Source of the DNA: Mycobacterium angelicum
GTDB taxonomy: Bacteria > Actinomycetota > Actinomycetes > Mycobacteriales > Mycobacteriaceae
Reading direction: 5' to 3'
DNA length: 46,001 nt
Assembly: GCF_002086155.1 (NCBI RefSeq)
Contig: NZ_MVHE01000042.1
Coordinates: 1-46,001, forward strand
This document shows positions 28,500 through 35,672 of this stretch, piece by piece. The stretch's first letter is position 1. The number at the start of each line of letters is the position of its first letter. Both the position numbers and the translations under genes were made by a program. Under the pieces are notes generated by a model. It was not told the DNA's origin. It ran no database searches and was given only the letters and a program-made list of their open reading frames with translations.

Positions 28500-28640
28500 T
28501 ATTGCTGCCTTGTAGTTCTGCGGACCAAGCGGCCCCGGCAGCCCACGCGGCTTCAAAATCGCTGGGCCCCAACGCCTCCCGTACCGCTGTCACGGGGGTT
28601 CGGTTTCCCACAGCCGCGCCGATTGCGCGGCAGCGATCTC
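28500..28640 (-). pseudogene. Remnant of a second cyclase-LuxR regulator gene
   Basis: Upstream of the regulator, in minus-strand frame, lies AIGAAVGNR followed by TAVREALGPSDFEAAWAAG. The intact downstream gene has the same passage near its C-terminus: LLGAAAAMR ... VREALGPSGFDAAWGEG. The stretch between the two blocks is shortened, and the LuxR helix-turn-helix does not follow. This is what is left of a tandem paralogue after deletion, or a duplicated scrap. Confidence 0.6.
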
Positions 28641-28673
28641 CCGGTGGCCGGTCCGAGGGCGTGATGCCTTCTG

Positions 28674-28703
28674 AAGTGCGATATCACCGGCGATATCGCA
28701 CTT
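28674..28703. promoter_or_regulatory. 30-bp near-perfect palindrome, GATATC-N6-GATATC operator candidate
   Basis: Half-site AAGTGCGATATC at 28674-28685, a six-base spacer ACCGGC, then GATATCGCACTT at 28692-28703. Fourteen of fifteen pairs match; only one spacer pair does not. No T-run follows, so a terminator is unlikely. It lies about 225 bases upstream of the LuxR-cyclase start and about 40 bases after the stop of the secreted-protein gene. The same core with the same spacing recurs at 40238 and 40320. Confidence 0.6.
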
Positions 28704-28740
28704 TGAGTTTGGGTGGGGCCGCCGAGAGCTCACCGACCCG

Positions 28741-29163
28741 TCAGCCCAGCTGATAGGCGTCCTTGGAAACGCGGAAGAAGTGTCCGCTGCTGCTGTCGGT
28801 GCACTTCATCCCCGACATTTCGCTGACGCAGGTAATGGTGCCCGCGGAAGCGGTCTGGCCGTAATTGAGAGTCGGCTCGCCGGGAATCCGCAACGTGTCG
28901 CCGTGGCAGGCGATGGCTCCCGCCGCGCCGGCCGACAGCGTGAACCGACTACCCCAGGCAAGGTGCTTGCCGCACTCGGGCGGCGGCGGGGGCTGATAGT
29001 TGTACTCGCTGATATCGCATGCGGCGCCCATGCTGTCCAAGGTGCAGTAGATGTTTCCCGACGGCGATTGGAAATTTTGTGGATCCGCGTGCGCCGACGG
29101 CGGGAAGGCGACCGCCGCGGCAACCGTCGCGGCCCCGACCAGAGCGAGTGCCGAAAGTTTCAT
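28741..29163 (-). CDS. Small secreted protein (DUF6636-like)
   Basis: 140 aa. Start ATG at 29163 with AGGACACTCG before it. Residues 1-26 are a Sec signal peptide (MKLSALALVGAATVAAAVAF, then AHA before the mature end). The mature part has FQSPSGNIYC, the hallmark of a family of mycobacterial exported proteins, and six cysteines, likely in disulfides. It is acidic to neutral with a PPPPP stretch. Function unknown. It is divergent from the small membrane protein gene, with 129 bases between the two starts. Confidence 0.82.
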   Translation of the reverse strand: MKLSALALVGAATVAAAVAFPPSAHADPQNFQSPSGNIYCTLDSMGAACDISEYNYQPPPPPECGKHLAWGSRFTLSAGAAGAIACHGDTLRIPGEPTLNYGQTASAGTITCVSEMSGMKCTDSSSGHFFRVSKDAYQLG

Positions 29164-29292
29164 CGAGTGTCCTAGCCGGGTGGGATCGGATGCTGAACAA
29201 ACACAGAATCGCATGCCCAAGGGCCGCGTGGTGCTGATCTGTGTTCGCTCGGTACAAGTCGCTTGTCGGTGCGGCTGAGTAATTTGCGGGGC

Positions 29293-29619
29293 ATGGCTTC
29301 GTCGGGTTCGAACTCGGGCGGCGGGTTCGGTGGATTGATTGTGTTGCTGGTGATCGCCGCGATCATCGTGAAGTTCATCTGGTGGATCCTGGGTGCGGCG
29401 GCGCTCGTTTGCCTCTGTTTCCTCGGGCGGGCAATTCATCGGTGGTACAGCCGGCGCTCGGCTGCGTATGCCCGTTACCGGCATGGGCTTGCCGCTCGTG
29501 CCGACCAACAGCACAACTGGGTGTTGCGCGGCGATGACCGCGGGATCTACGGAACCCAAGGTGTCGAACTCATGCACTACCTCTTTCCCAATCGGGGGAG
29601 AGGCGGGCCTATGCGCTGA
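29293..29619 (+). CDS. Small membrane protein, unknown function
   Basis: 108 aa from the ATG at 29293, with GCGGGGC close upstream; an in-frame earlier start at 29263 is possible. A Gly/Ser-rich start (SSGSNSGGGFGG) is followed by one long hydrophobic stretch, residues 13-50, that could span the membrane once or twice (LIVLLVIAAIIVKFIWWIL, then AAALVCLCFLG). The rest is basic and cytoplasmic in character (RAIHRWYSRRSAAYARYRHG). It ends 16 bases before the amidase start, so the two are probably cotranscribed. No family recognised. Confidence 0.7.
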   Translation: MASSGSNSGGGFGGLIVLLVIAAIIVKFIWWILGAAALVCLCFLGRAIHRWYSRRSAAYARYRHGLAARADQQHNWVLRGDDRGIYGTQGVELMHYLFPNRGRGGPMR

Positions 29620-29635
29620 TTGCTACCATCGCGCG

Positions 29636-30415
29636 ATGAGGGGTCCGGGGGAGAGCAGGCGTTTCTTCTCCCGGCGTGACGTCCTGAAATGCGCCGCTGC
29701 GGCACCGGCGGTGTTCGTCCTCGGCTCGGTGTTGGGCGCCCCACGCGCCGCCGCTGGTATCGCCGGAATGTCGGTATTTCTGGATCCGGGCCATGGCGGC
29801 GGCTACGACTCCTCGATCGACCGGCAGGTCCCCAACGGTCGGGGCGGCAACAAGCCGTGCAACACGGTAGGCGCCACAGCAGACGACGGCTATCCAGAGC
29901 ATGCCTTCACCCTGGACGTCGTCCGGCTGGTTGGCGCGGCCCTCAACCAGGAAGGCGTCAGCACGCAGTTCTCCCGGGACACCGACAACGCCGCCGGACC
30001 TTGCGTCGACCAACGTGCCGCCATGGCCAACGCGATGCATCCCGACGCGATTGTCAGCATCCACGCCGACGGCGGACCCGCGTCCGGCCGCGGATTCCAC
30101 GTGAACTACTCCAGCCCGCCGTTGAACGACGTCCAATCGGGTCCGGCAATCCAGCTCGCACACCTGATGCGCGACGCGCTGGCCGCGGCCGGCTTTCAGC
30201 CGTCGACCTACCGGGGTTCCGACGGTCTCTACGGGCGCGCTGATCTCGCCGGACTGAACCTGGCCCTGTACCCGGCGGTCCTGGTCGAACTCGGCAACAT
30301 GAAGAACGCCGACGACGCCGCCCTGATGCAAAGTGCCGACGGCCGGGCACGGTATGCCGCGGCGGTAACCCAAGGGATAGTCGCGTACCTGAACGCCAAA
30401 GCCGCTGCGGCGTAG
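29636..30415 (+). CDS. N-acetylmuramoyl-L-alanine amidase (Amidase_3, Rv3717-like), Tat-exported
   Basis: 259 aa from the ATG at 29636. The N-terminus reads SRRDVLK followed by a hydrophobic run and APRAAA: a twin-arginine signal peptide. The mature domain is a zinc Amidase_3: FLDPGHGG (first His ligand), GYPEHAFT (Glu ligand), SIHADGG (His ligand), VLVELGNMKN (catalytic Glu). It closely follows M. tuberculosis Rv3717 (Ami1), e.g. PASGRGFHVNYS and DGLYGRADLAGLNLA. It should cleave the bond between muramic acid and the stem peptide in the periplasm, during division or remodelling. Cys residues near 74 and 128 correspond to the disulfide of Rv3717. Rv3717 as I recall it has a plain Sec-type leader, so the Tat leader here suggests a paralogue. 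Confidence 0.9.
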   Translation: MRGPGESRRFFSRRDVLKCAAAAPAVFVLGSVLGAPRAAAGIAGMSVFLDPGHGGGYDSSIDRQVPNGRGGNKPCNTVGATADDGYPEHAFTLDVVRLVGAALNQEGVSTQFSRDTDNAAGPCVDQRAAMANAMHPDAIVSIHADGGPASGRGFHVNYSSPPLNDVQSGPAIQLAHLMRDALAAAGFQPSTYRGSDGLYGRADLAGLNLALYPAVLVELGNMKNADDAALMQSADGRARYAAAVTQGIVAYLNAKAAAA

Positions 30416-30520
30416 CACCCGTTCACCGAAAAGCGAATCCAGTTCTATAGCGCGGTAGCAGCGCGGGCTGCTTTCCACAAGGGTGCAAATCGCCGAATGT
30501 GCTGTGTATCTTGATAACTC

Positions 30521-30564
30521 GCGCTATGAGCTAACCTACGATATCGTAGGTCATATCTGAGCGC
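30521..30564. promoter_or_regulatory. 44-bp imperfect palindrome upstream of PE_PGRS
   Basis: The centre ACCTACGATATCGTAGGT (30534-30551) is a perfect 18-bp palindrome. GCGCT at 30521 and AGCGC ending at 30564 are placed symmetrically around it; in all 17 of 22 pairs match. It lies about 225 bases before the PE_PGRS start. It could be a repressor site or a cruciform. No T-run follows. Confidence 0.5.
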
Positions 30565-30746
30565 TGTTAGGCGATCTGGCTGCAAATGCTCAGGAAATCC
30601 GAAGTATCGCTGAAAAGCGTTTCGCGGCAATAGATTCCGCACGATTTCAGTTATTGGCAGGATTCTGCGGTGCTGCGCTTAGCGGCTCGGCCCGCTACTC
30701 TGACGGCCAATCCGGACTCCAGCGCCCGGTGGCAGAGCAGAAACCT

Positions 30747-30766
30747 GCTTGCGCAGCAAGCGTTTT
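30747..30766 (+). promoter_or_regulatory. 5'-leader hairpin with T-run before PE_PGRS
   Basis: GCTTGC, loop GCA, GCAAGC, then GTTTT. The six-pair stem plus four T's looks like a weak intrinsic terminator or attenuator placed 22 bases before the start codon. The stem is short for a strong terminator. Confidence 0.3.
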
Positions 30767-30788
30767 CGAGAAATCTTAGGAGACCTAC

Positions 30789-32285
30789 GTGTCGTACCTG
30801 GCTGCCGTTCCAGATGCATTAGCGGTCGCGGCAATCGATTTGACGAGTATCGGCGAAGCGATCGATGAGGCCGCCGTCGCTGCGGCAGCCTCCACAACTG
30901 GAATACTGGCCGCCGGCGCCGACGAGGTATCCGTTATGATCGCGGCGCTATTCTCCGAGCACGGCGAGGTCTATCAGGCGCTCAGTAGAGCCGCCGCGGA
31001 ATTTCACCAGCAATTCGTGCAGCTATTAGACGGCAGCGCCTTCGCTTACGTGGAGACAGAGCTGCAAAATGCCGAGCAGAACGCCTGGAATGCGCTCAAC
31101 GCCCCCACCGAATACCTGTTCGGCCGCCCACTGATCGGCAACGGCGCAAACGGTATACCGGGCACCGGCCAAAACGGCGGCAATGGCGGCATTCTGTGGG
31201 GCAACGGGGGTAACGGGGGATCGGGTGCTGCCGGCCACGCGGGTGGAAACGGCGGCAACGCAGGGATATTCGGCAACGGTGGTGCGGGCGGTGCCGGCGG
31301 GGGCTCGGTGAGTGGCAGCGGCGGCGCCGGCGGGGCCGGCGGCGCCGGCGGTCTGTTTGGCAGCGGCGGCGCCGGCGGCGCCGGCGGCACATCGCTGAGC
31401 GGAACCGGTGGCGTGGGTGGTGCCGGCGGAACCGGTGGCCTGTTCGGCACCGGCGGCGCCGGCGGAACCGGCGGGGCCGGGCTGGGCAACGGGGGCGCCG
31501 GCGGCGCTGGTGGCAACGGCTGGCTTTCCGGTGACGGCGGCGCGGGCGGCGCAGGTGGGGCGGGCGGCAACTCCGGCTCCGGCGGCGCCGGCGGCGCAGG
31601 CGGTAATGCGGGCTGGCTGTCCGGCGACGGCGGTGCGGGCGGCGCCGGTGGCACCGGCATCGTCCACAACGGCGGGGCCGGCGGCGCGGGCGGCAACGCC
31701 GGCGTGTTCGCCGGCGACGGCGGCAATGGCGGCGTCGGCGGAGTCGGCAACAACAGCGGCGGCAACGGCGGGGCCGGCGGCGACGGCAGCTGGCTCTACG
31801 GGAACGGCGGTGGTGGCGGCGACGGCGGCGCCGGCGGCACCCTCGACGGGGGCAACGGCGGCAATGGCGGCAGCGCTGGCTGGCTCACGGGTGACGGCGG
31901 TGCCGGAGGTTCCGGTGGGGTCGGCCCGGGCAACGGAGGTAACGGCGGAGCCGGCGGCGACGGCGGCCGGTTGATCGGAAGCGGTGGTGCCGGCGGGGCC
32001 GGCGGGCAAGGCTTCGGCAACGACGGCGGCGCGGGCGGAAACGGTGGCAACGCCGGACTGATCGGTAGCGGCGGCAACGGGGGCGACGGCGGTGCCGGCG
32101 GAATCAAGGGCGGCAGTGGCGGACAGGGCGGAGACGCCGGAATGATCGGGACCGGCGGCAATGGCGGCAACGGCGGAGACGGCGGGTTCATCGACGGCGC
32201 CGGCGGCGCGGGCGGCCGCGGCGGCTGGCTGTTGGGTCAGGCCGGCATGAACGGGATTACCGGACCACCGCAAAGCCCTGCATGA
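30789..32285 (+). CDS. PE_PGRS family protein
   Basis: 498 aa from GTG with AGGAG nine bases upstream. Residues 1-95 form a PE domain (MSYLAAVPDALAVAAIDL, AAASTTGILAAGADEVS, FSEHGEVYQ with the Y/E secretion signal). A short link with the usual RPLIGNGANG phrase follows near 113-122, then about 370 residues of Gly-Gly-Ala/Gly-Gly-Asn repeats with interspersed WLSGDGG, LFGSGG and GNGG units. It ends GWLLGQAGMNG, with no separate C-terminal domain. PE_PGRS proteins are exported by ESX-5 and act at the cell surface; the specific role is unknown. The start of the HAD gene is only 7 bases after the stop. Confidence 0.95.
   Translation: MSYLAAVPDALAVAAIDLTSIGEAIDEAAVAAAASTTGILAAGADEVSVMIAALFSEHGEVYQALSRAAAEFHQQFVQLLDGSAFAYVETELQNAEQNAWNALNAPTEYLFGRPLIGNGANGIPGTGQNGGNGGILWGNGGNGGSGAAGHAGGNGGNAGIFGNGGAGGAGGGSVSGSGGAGGAGGAGGLFGSGGAGGAGGTSLSGTGGVGGAGGTGGLFGTGGAGGTGGAGLGNGGAGGAGGNGWLSGDGGAGGAGGAGGNSGSGGAGGAGGNAGWLSGDGGAGGAGGTGIVHNGGAGGAGGNAGVFAGDGGNGGVGGVGNNSGGNGGAGGDGSWLYGNGGGGGDGGAGGTLDGGNGGNGGSAGWLTGDGGAGGSGGVGPGNGGNGGAGGDGGRLIGSGGAGGAGGQGFGNDGGAGGNGGNAGLIGSGGNGGDGGAGGIKGGSGGQGGDAGMIGTGGNGGNGGDGGFIDGAGGAGGRGGWLLGQAGMNGITGPPQSPA
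31160..32235 (+). repeat. PGRS repeat array
   Basis: Imperfect tandem GGCGGCNNCGGCGGN units coding Gly-Gly-X. Larger modules recur: a turn of about 30-35 residues with WLSGDGGAGGAGG or LFGSGGAGGAGG. The repeats are coding, prone to slippage and recombination, and account for the long proline- and alanine-rich frames on the opposite strand. Confidence 0.9.
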
Positions 32286-32292
32286 TGTCGTA

Positions 32293-32997
32293 ATGGCGAA
32301 GCCCAAGGCATTGCTATTCGACGTGCAAGGCACCACGACAGATTTTCATTCGACCGTCTGCGAGGAAGCGGCGCGCCTCAGCGCCGGACGCCATCCCGAC
32401 GTCGATTGGTCCGACGTGGTAACACGTTGGCGGGCAAGCTACTTCACCGCTCTGGACAACGCACCGAGCAAGGGTGCATGGGTTTCGGTGTCATCGGTTT
32501 ACCGTCGGGTGCTCGACGCTGTGCTGGATGAATGCGCAGCCACCGGAATCAGCGCCGCCGAACGCGACGAGCTCACGCTGGCCTGGCAGCGGCTCAAGCC
32601 GTGGCCGGATACGGCGCCCGGACTGACCCGGCTCAAAACCGCATTCACCGTCGCCACCCTGTCCAACGCCGACGTCAGCACCGTCATCAACATCTCCAAG
32701 CGCGCCCAATTGCCCTGGGACGCCATTTTCGCGGCGGAGATGGCCGGAGTGTTCAAGCCCGACCCGGCGGTCTATCGGATGGCCGCGACGTATCTCGGCC
32801 TGCAACCCGCCGAGATCATGATGGTGGCCAGCCACAAATACGACATCCGCGCCGCGGCCCGGCTCGGATTCCGCACCGCGTTCATCGCGCGTCCGCTGGA
32901 ATTCGGCGTCGGCGGCGCGGTGGACGTGGCCTATGAAGACGACTTCGATGTGAACGCCGCCGATATCTGCGACCTGGCCGCACAGCTTGGCTGCTAG
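32293..32997 (+). CDS. HAD hydrolase, L-2-haloacid dehalogenase type
   Basis: 234 aa from ATG. HAD motifs are in order: nucleophile Asp10 in LFDVQGTTTDF; TLSNADVS (motif II Ser/Thr); FKPDPAVY (motif III Lys); VASHKYDIRAA (motif IV), where family members usually have VASHxxDlxgA. Length and motif IV fit type II L-2-haloacid dehalogenases (substrate: short 2-halo acids, hydrolysis with inversion), but related phosphatases share them. It starts 7 bases after the PE_PGRS stop and is followed 40 bases later by the channel gene, so the three may share a transcript. Confidence 0.86.
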   Translation: MAKPKALLFDVQGTTTDFHSTVCEEAARLSAGRHPDVDWSDVVTRWRASYFTALDNAPSKGAWVSVSSVYRRVLDAVLDECAATGISAAERDELTLAWQRLKPWPDTAPGLTRLKTAFTVATLSNADVSTVINISKRAQLPWDAIFAAEMAGVFKPDPAVYRMAATYLGLQPAEIMMVASHKYDIRAAARLGFRTAFIARPLEFGVGGAVDVAYEDDFDVNAADICDLAAQLGC

Positions 32998-33037
32998 AAA
33001 CTTCGGCAGGAACTCATTTCATCGGAGGCAATGCCGC

Positions 33038-33772
33038 GTGGCTAAGAAAACCAAGGAACAGCTCTGGGAGCAGCGCACCGAGTGGCCATTGGCCCTGGTC
33101 GCCATCGTCTTGCTGGTTATGTACTCAGTGCAGGTGCTCACCCGCCCGCTGGGCGAGGAGGCACGCATCTTGTGGATGGCGAGCTGGGCCGCATGGAGCC
33201 TGTTCGTCATCGACTACTTCGTTCGGCTGAGCCTGGCGTCCGATCGCCGGCAATGGATTCTCCTGCACCTGTTCGACCTGCTCATCGTGGCGCTGCCGCT
33301 GATGCGGCCGCTGCGGCTGTTGCGGTTGGTCGTGCTGGTTGGAGTGCTGCAAAAAGCCATCGGCAACGCCGTTCGCGGCCGCATTCTGACGTACACCATT
33401 TCCGCCGTCATGCTGCTGATCTATGTGGCATCGCTGGCCATCCTCGACACCGAGCGCGATCAGCCCGGCGCCACCATCAACACCTTCGGGCAAGCCGTGT
33501 GGTGGTCCATCTGCACCGTGACCACCATCGGCTACGGGCATCTGTACCCGGTGACCGTTGCCGGTCGAGTGGTCGCCGTGCTGCTGATGGTCGGCGGCAT
33601 CACCCTCGTCGGCGTGGTGACCGCATCGCTGGCCTCTTGGATCGTGCAACGGGTCTCGGAAACCGACACCGAGAACCAGGCGGCCACAGCCTTCGAAATC
33701 GACGAACTACGGCGCGAAATCCGGTCACTGGCCGAGCAGTTGCGGGTACAGGGCAGCGTCCAGAACGCCTAG
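33038..33772 (+). CDS. Voltage-gated-like potassium channel (6TM)
   Basis: 244 aa from the GTG at 33038 (VAKKTKEQ), with GGAGG nine bases upstream. It has six hydrophobic segments. The fourth, PLMRPLRLLRLVVLVG, carries repeated arginines like an S4 voltage sensor. The pore holds the filter TTIGYGHLYP after WWSICTV, followed by S6 (VVAVLLMVGGITLVGVV) and a short cytosolic coiled-coil-like tail (FEIDELRREIRSLAEQL). K+ channels normally have GYGD; here Asp is His. It should be an inner-membrane K+ channel. Its TAG overlaps the stop of the convergent DUF2695 gene. Confidence 0.88.
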   Translation: MAKKTKEQLWEQRTEWPLALVAIVLLVMYSVQVLTRPLGEEARILWMASWAAWSLFVIDYFVRLSLASDRRQWILLHLFDLLIVALPLMRPLRLLRLVVLVGVLQKAIGNAVRGRILTYTISAVMLLIYVASLAILDTERDQPGATINTFGQAVWWSICTVTTIGYGHLYPVTVAGRVVAVLLMVGGITLVGVVTASLASWIVQRVSETDTENQAATAFEIDELRREIRSLAEQLRVQGSVQNA

Positions 33773-34068
33773 CCGAACACCTCTTCGGGTTCGACGTTCA
33801 TGACGATCTCGCAGTCGCAGTAACCCCCGAACTCCTGCAGCTCCTGCGCCAGCTCGGCCCACTGGATGTGGTGCGACTCGGCCCACCGTTCGGCGTGCCG
33901 GGTCGAGTGGTCGCAGGGCTGTTCGTCAAACTGCTCTTCGACGTAGTCGAGCAGATCCTCCAGCTGCTCGTAGTCGATCTGAGTCAGCTTCGGGCCGGCT
34001 TCGCGCTCAGCTCGCTTGTACGCGTCGCGCAATTGCTTGCGCCGCTCTTTATCGGGTGAGGTGGCCAT
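33769..34068 (-). CDS. DUF2695 protein
   Basis: 99 aa from the ATG at 34068 (MATSPDKERRKQLRDAYK); an upstream in-frame ATG at 34101 exists. The charged helical N-terminus is followed by the DUF2695 signature: CDHSTRHAERW, W-x-x-L and GGYCDCEIVMNVE, with three cysteines and two histidines that could bind metal. Function unknown. It is convergent with the channel gene, sharing the bases CTAG of the two stops, and divergent from cyp128. Confidence 0.82.
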   Translation of the reverse strand: MATSPDKERRKQLRDAYKRAEREAGPKLTQIDYEQLEDLLDYVEEQFDEQPCDHSTRHAERWAESHHIQWAELAQELQEFGGYCDCEIVMNVEPEEVFG

Positions 34069-34271
34069 GGCCTGCAAGATAGCAGTTATGTTCGCGCGCA
34101 ACGAAATTGAACGCAGTTCTAGTAGTCGAGCGGCGGCCGGTCAAACGGTTGCTGGCCTGGCGAACGCAAGACATGTTTGCACGACACTTTGCCGAACCTG
34201 CCGCCCGAGGGCCAAGAGCGCCGCTACCCTACAGGTGTTTAAAAACGTTCGCTGCCTGAAACGGGAGGGCG

Positions 34272-35672
34272 ATGACAGCGACGCAGTTCACCGATGAGCT
34301 GGCGGTATCCGAGGAGCGATGTCCCTATGAGCACCGGAGGCCCGAGCCCGCGACATCAACCGTGTGGCGCGATGCGCAGACGGTCCGGGCGTATGGGCCG
34401 GACGTTGCCAAGTCGCTCGCACTGAGGCTCGCCGCCAAGACCCGTTCCCGCCTTTTTGGCAAACACGGCCGAAAGGGCGTACAGCTCACCCACTTCGATC
34501 CATTCGACGCCGCAACGGCAGCCAATCCGTACCCGCATTACCGGGAGCTGCTGGCCGGCGAACGAGTGCATTACAACGCCAAACGAGACGTTTACATCCT
34601 GAGCCGCTTCGCCGACGTCCGCGAGGCCGCGCGAAACCATGAGGCGTTGTCCAGCGCCCGCGGAGTCACTTTTTCCCGGATATGTCTGCCTTTCCTGCCT
34701 ACCTCCGATCCGCCGGCGCACACCCGGATGCGCAAGCAGCTCGCACCGGGTGTGGCGCGCGGCGCGCTCGAGGCCTGGCGACCGATGATCGATGAGCTGG
34801 CGCACGAGTTCATCGGGCGGCTGCTGACTCAGGCAGCGGCGGACGTGGTATCCACCGTTTCCGCGCCTATGCCGATGCGCACCATCACCAACGTCTTGGG
34901 CATATCGGGTCCTGACGTCGCTGACTTCTGCCGCTTGTCGCGCCAGGCGATACGCATCACCGATGTCAGGTTGTCGGCGGCCGGACTGACGTCGCTTGTG
35001 CACGGCTTCACCGGATTTCGGCGATTGCGCGCGCTGTTCACTCATCGGCTCGACAACGGACTGCTGGGCGAGTGCACCATCCTGGGGCGGCTTGCCGCGC
35101 AGGCCGACGGCGGCCGGCTCACCAATGAGGAATTGTTCTTCTTCGCGGTGTTGCTGCTGGTTGCGGGCTACGAGAGTTCCGCGAACATGATCAGCACCTT
35201 GTTCCTCACCCTCGCCGACTACCCGGATCAGCTCGAACTCCTCAGGCAGCGGCCGGATTTGATCCCGTCGGCAATCGAGGAGCAACTTCGGTTCGTGACG
35301 CCGATCCAAAACATCTGCCGCACAACACGAGTCGACTATTCAGTAGGGAAGGCGGTGATTCCCAAAGGCTCGCTGGTGCTGTTGGCGTGGGGAGCGGCCA
35401 ATCGGGACCCGCGCCAGTATGACGACCCCGACGTCTTCCGCGCGGCCCGCAATCCGGTTGGCCACCTGGCGTTCGGGTCCGGAATCCACCGGTGCCCCGG
35501 GGCCCAGCTGGCGCGGATCGAGGGACAGGCGGTGCTGCGCGAGATCGTCACCAACATCGACCGGATCGAGGTCGTCGGGCAGCCGGAGTGGACGACCAAC
35601 GCCAACCTTCGCGGCCTGACTCGGCTGCAGGTCGCCGTGACACCGCGCGTACGGGAAGCTGCAGTGCGATGA
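34272..35672 (+). CDS. cyp128: Cytochrome P450 CYP128 (menaquinone hydroxylase)
   Basis: 466 aa from ATG with GGGAGGGCG directly before it. P450 landmarks: I-helix VAGYESSANM, ExxR in IEEQLRF, and the haem loop FGSGIHRCPGAQLARIEG with the Cys ligand. Long stretches match what I recall of M. tuberculosis CYP128 (Rv2268c): MWRDAQTVR-like start, LTHFDPFDAA, YILSRFADVREAARNH, ITDVRLSAAGL, TRVDYSVG. CYP128 hydroxylates the terminal isoprene of menaquinone-9 so that Stf3 can sulfate it, giving sulfomenaquinone. The protein is shorter than the 489-aa M. tuberculosis form at the N-terminus. Its stop overlaps the stf3 ATG (ATGA). The 200-base gap upstream, shared with DUF2695, should hold the promoter. 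Confidence 0.93.
   Translation: MTATQFTDELAVSEERCPYEHRRPEPATSTVWRDAQTVRAYGPDVAKSLALRLAAKTRSRLFGKHGRKGVQLTHFDPFDAATAANPYPHYRELLAGERVHYNAKRDVYILSRFADVREAARNHEALSSARGVTFSRICLPFLPTSDPPAHTRMRKQLAPGVARGALEAWRPMIDELAHEFIGRLLTQAAADVVSTVSAPMPMRTITNVLGISGPDVADFCRLSRQAIRITDVRLSAAGLTSLVHGFTGFRRLRALFTHRLDNGLLGECTILGRLAAQADGGRLTNEELFFFAVLLLVAGYESSANMISTLFLTLADYPDQLELLRQRPDLIPSAIEEQLRFVTPIQNICRTTRVDYSVGKAVIPKGSLVLLAWGAANRDPRQYDDPDVFRAARNPVGHLAFGSGIHRCPGAQLARIEGQAVLREIVTNIDRIEVVGQPEWTTNANLRGLTRLQVAVTPRVREAAVR

Larger units (their letters stand above)
30416..30788. other. Intergenic region upstream of PE_PGRS
   Basis: 373 bases without a gene. It holds a 44-bp imperfect palindrome (30521-30564), a short hairpin with a T-run (30747-30766) and the ribosome site TTAGGAG just before the GTG of the PE_PGRS gene. 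It is visibly less GC-rich than its neighbours around 30500-30660. No open frame here looks like a gene. Confidence 0.6.

Noticed and set aside
29609..30478. 289-codon minus-strand frame opposite the amidase
   Set aside because: Antisense shadow; the amidase zinc motifs are on the plus strand.
31160..32235. CRISPR-like repeat array
   Set aside because: The repeats are imperfect, in frame, and code Gly-Gly-X of a PGRS domain; no spacers.
31026..32336. Long Ala- and Pro-rich frames on the minus strand opposite the PE_PGRS gene
   Set aside because: They mirror the GGCGGC repeats, have no start context or known domain, and the plus-strand PE domain is clear.
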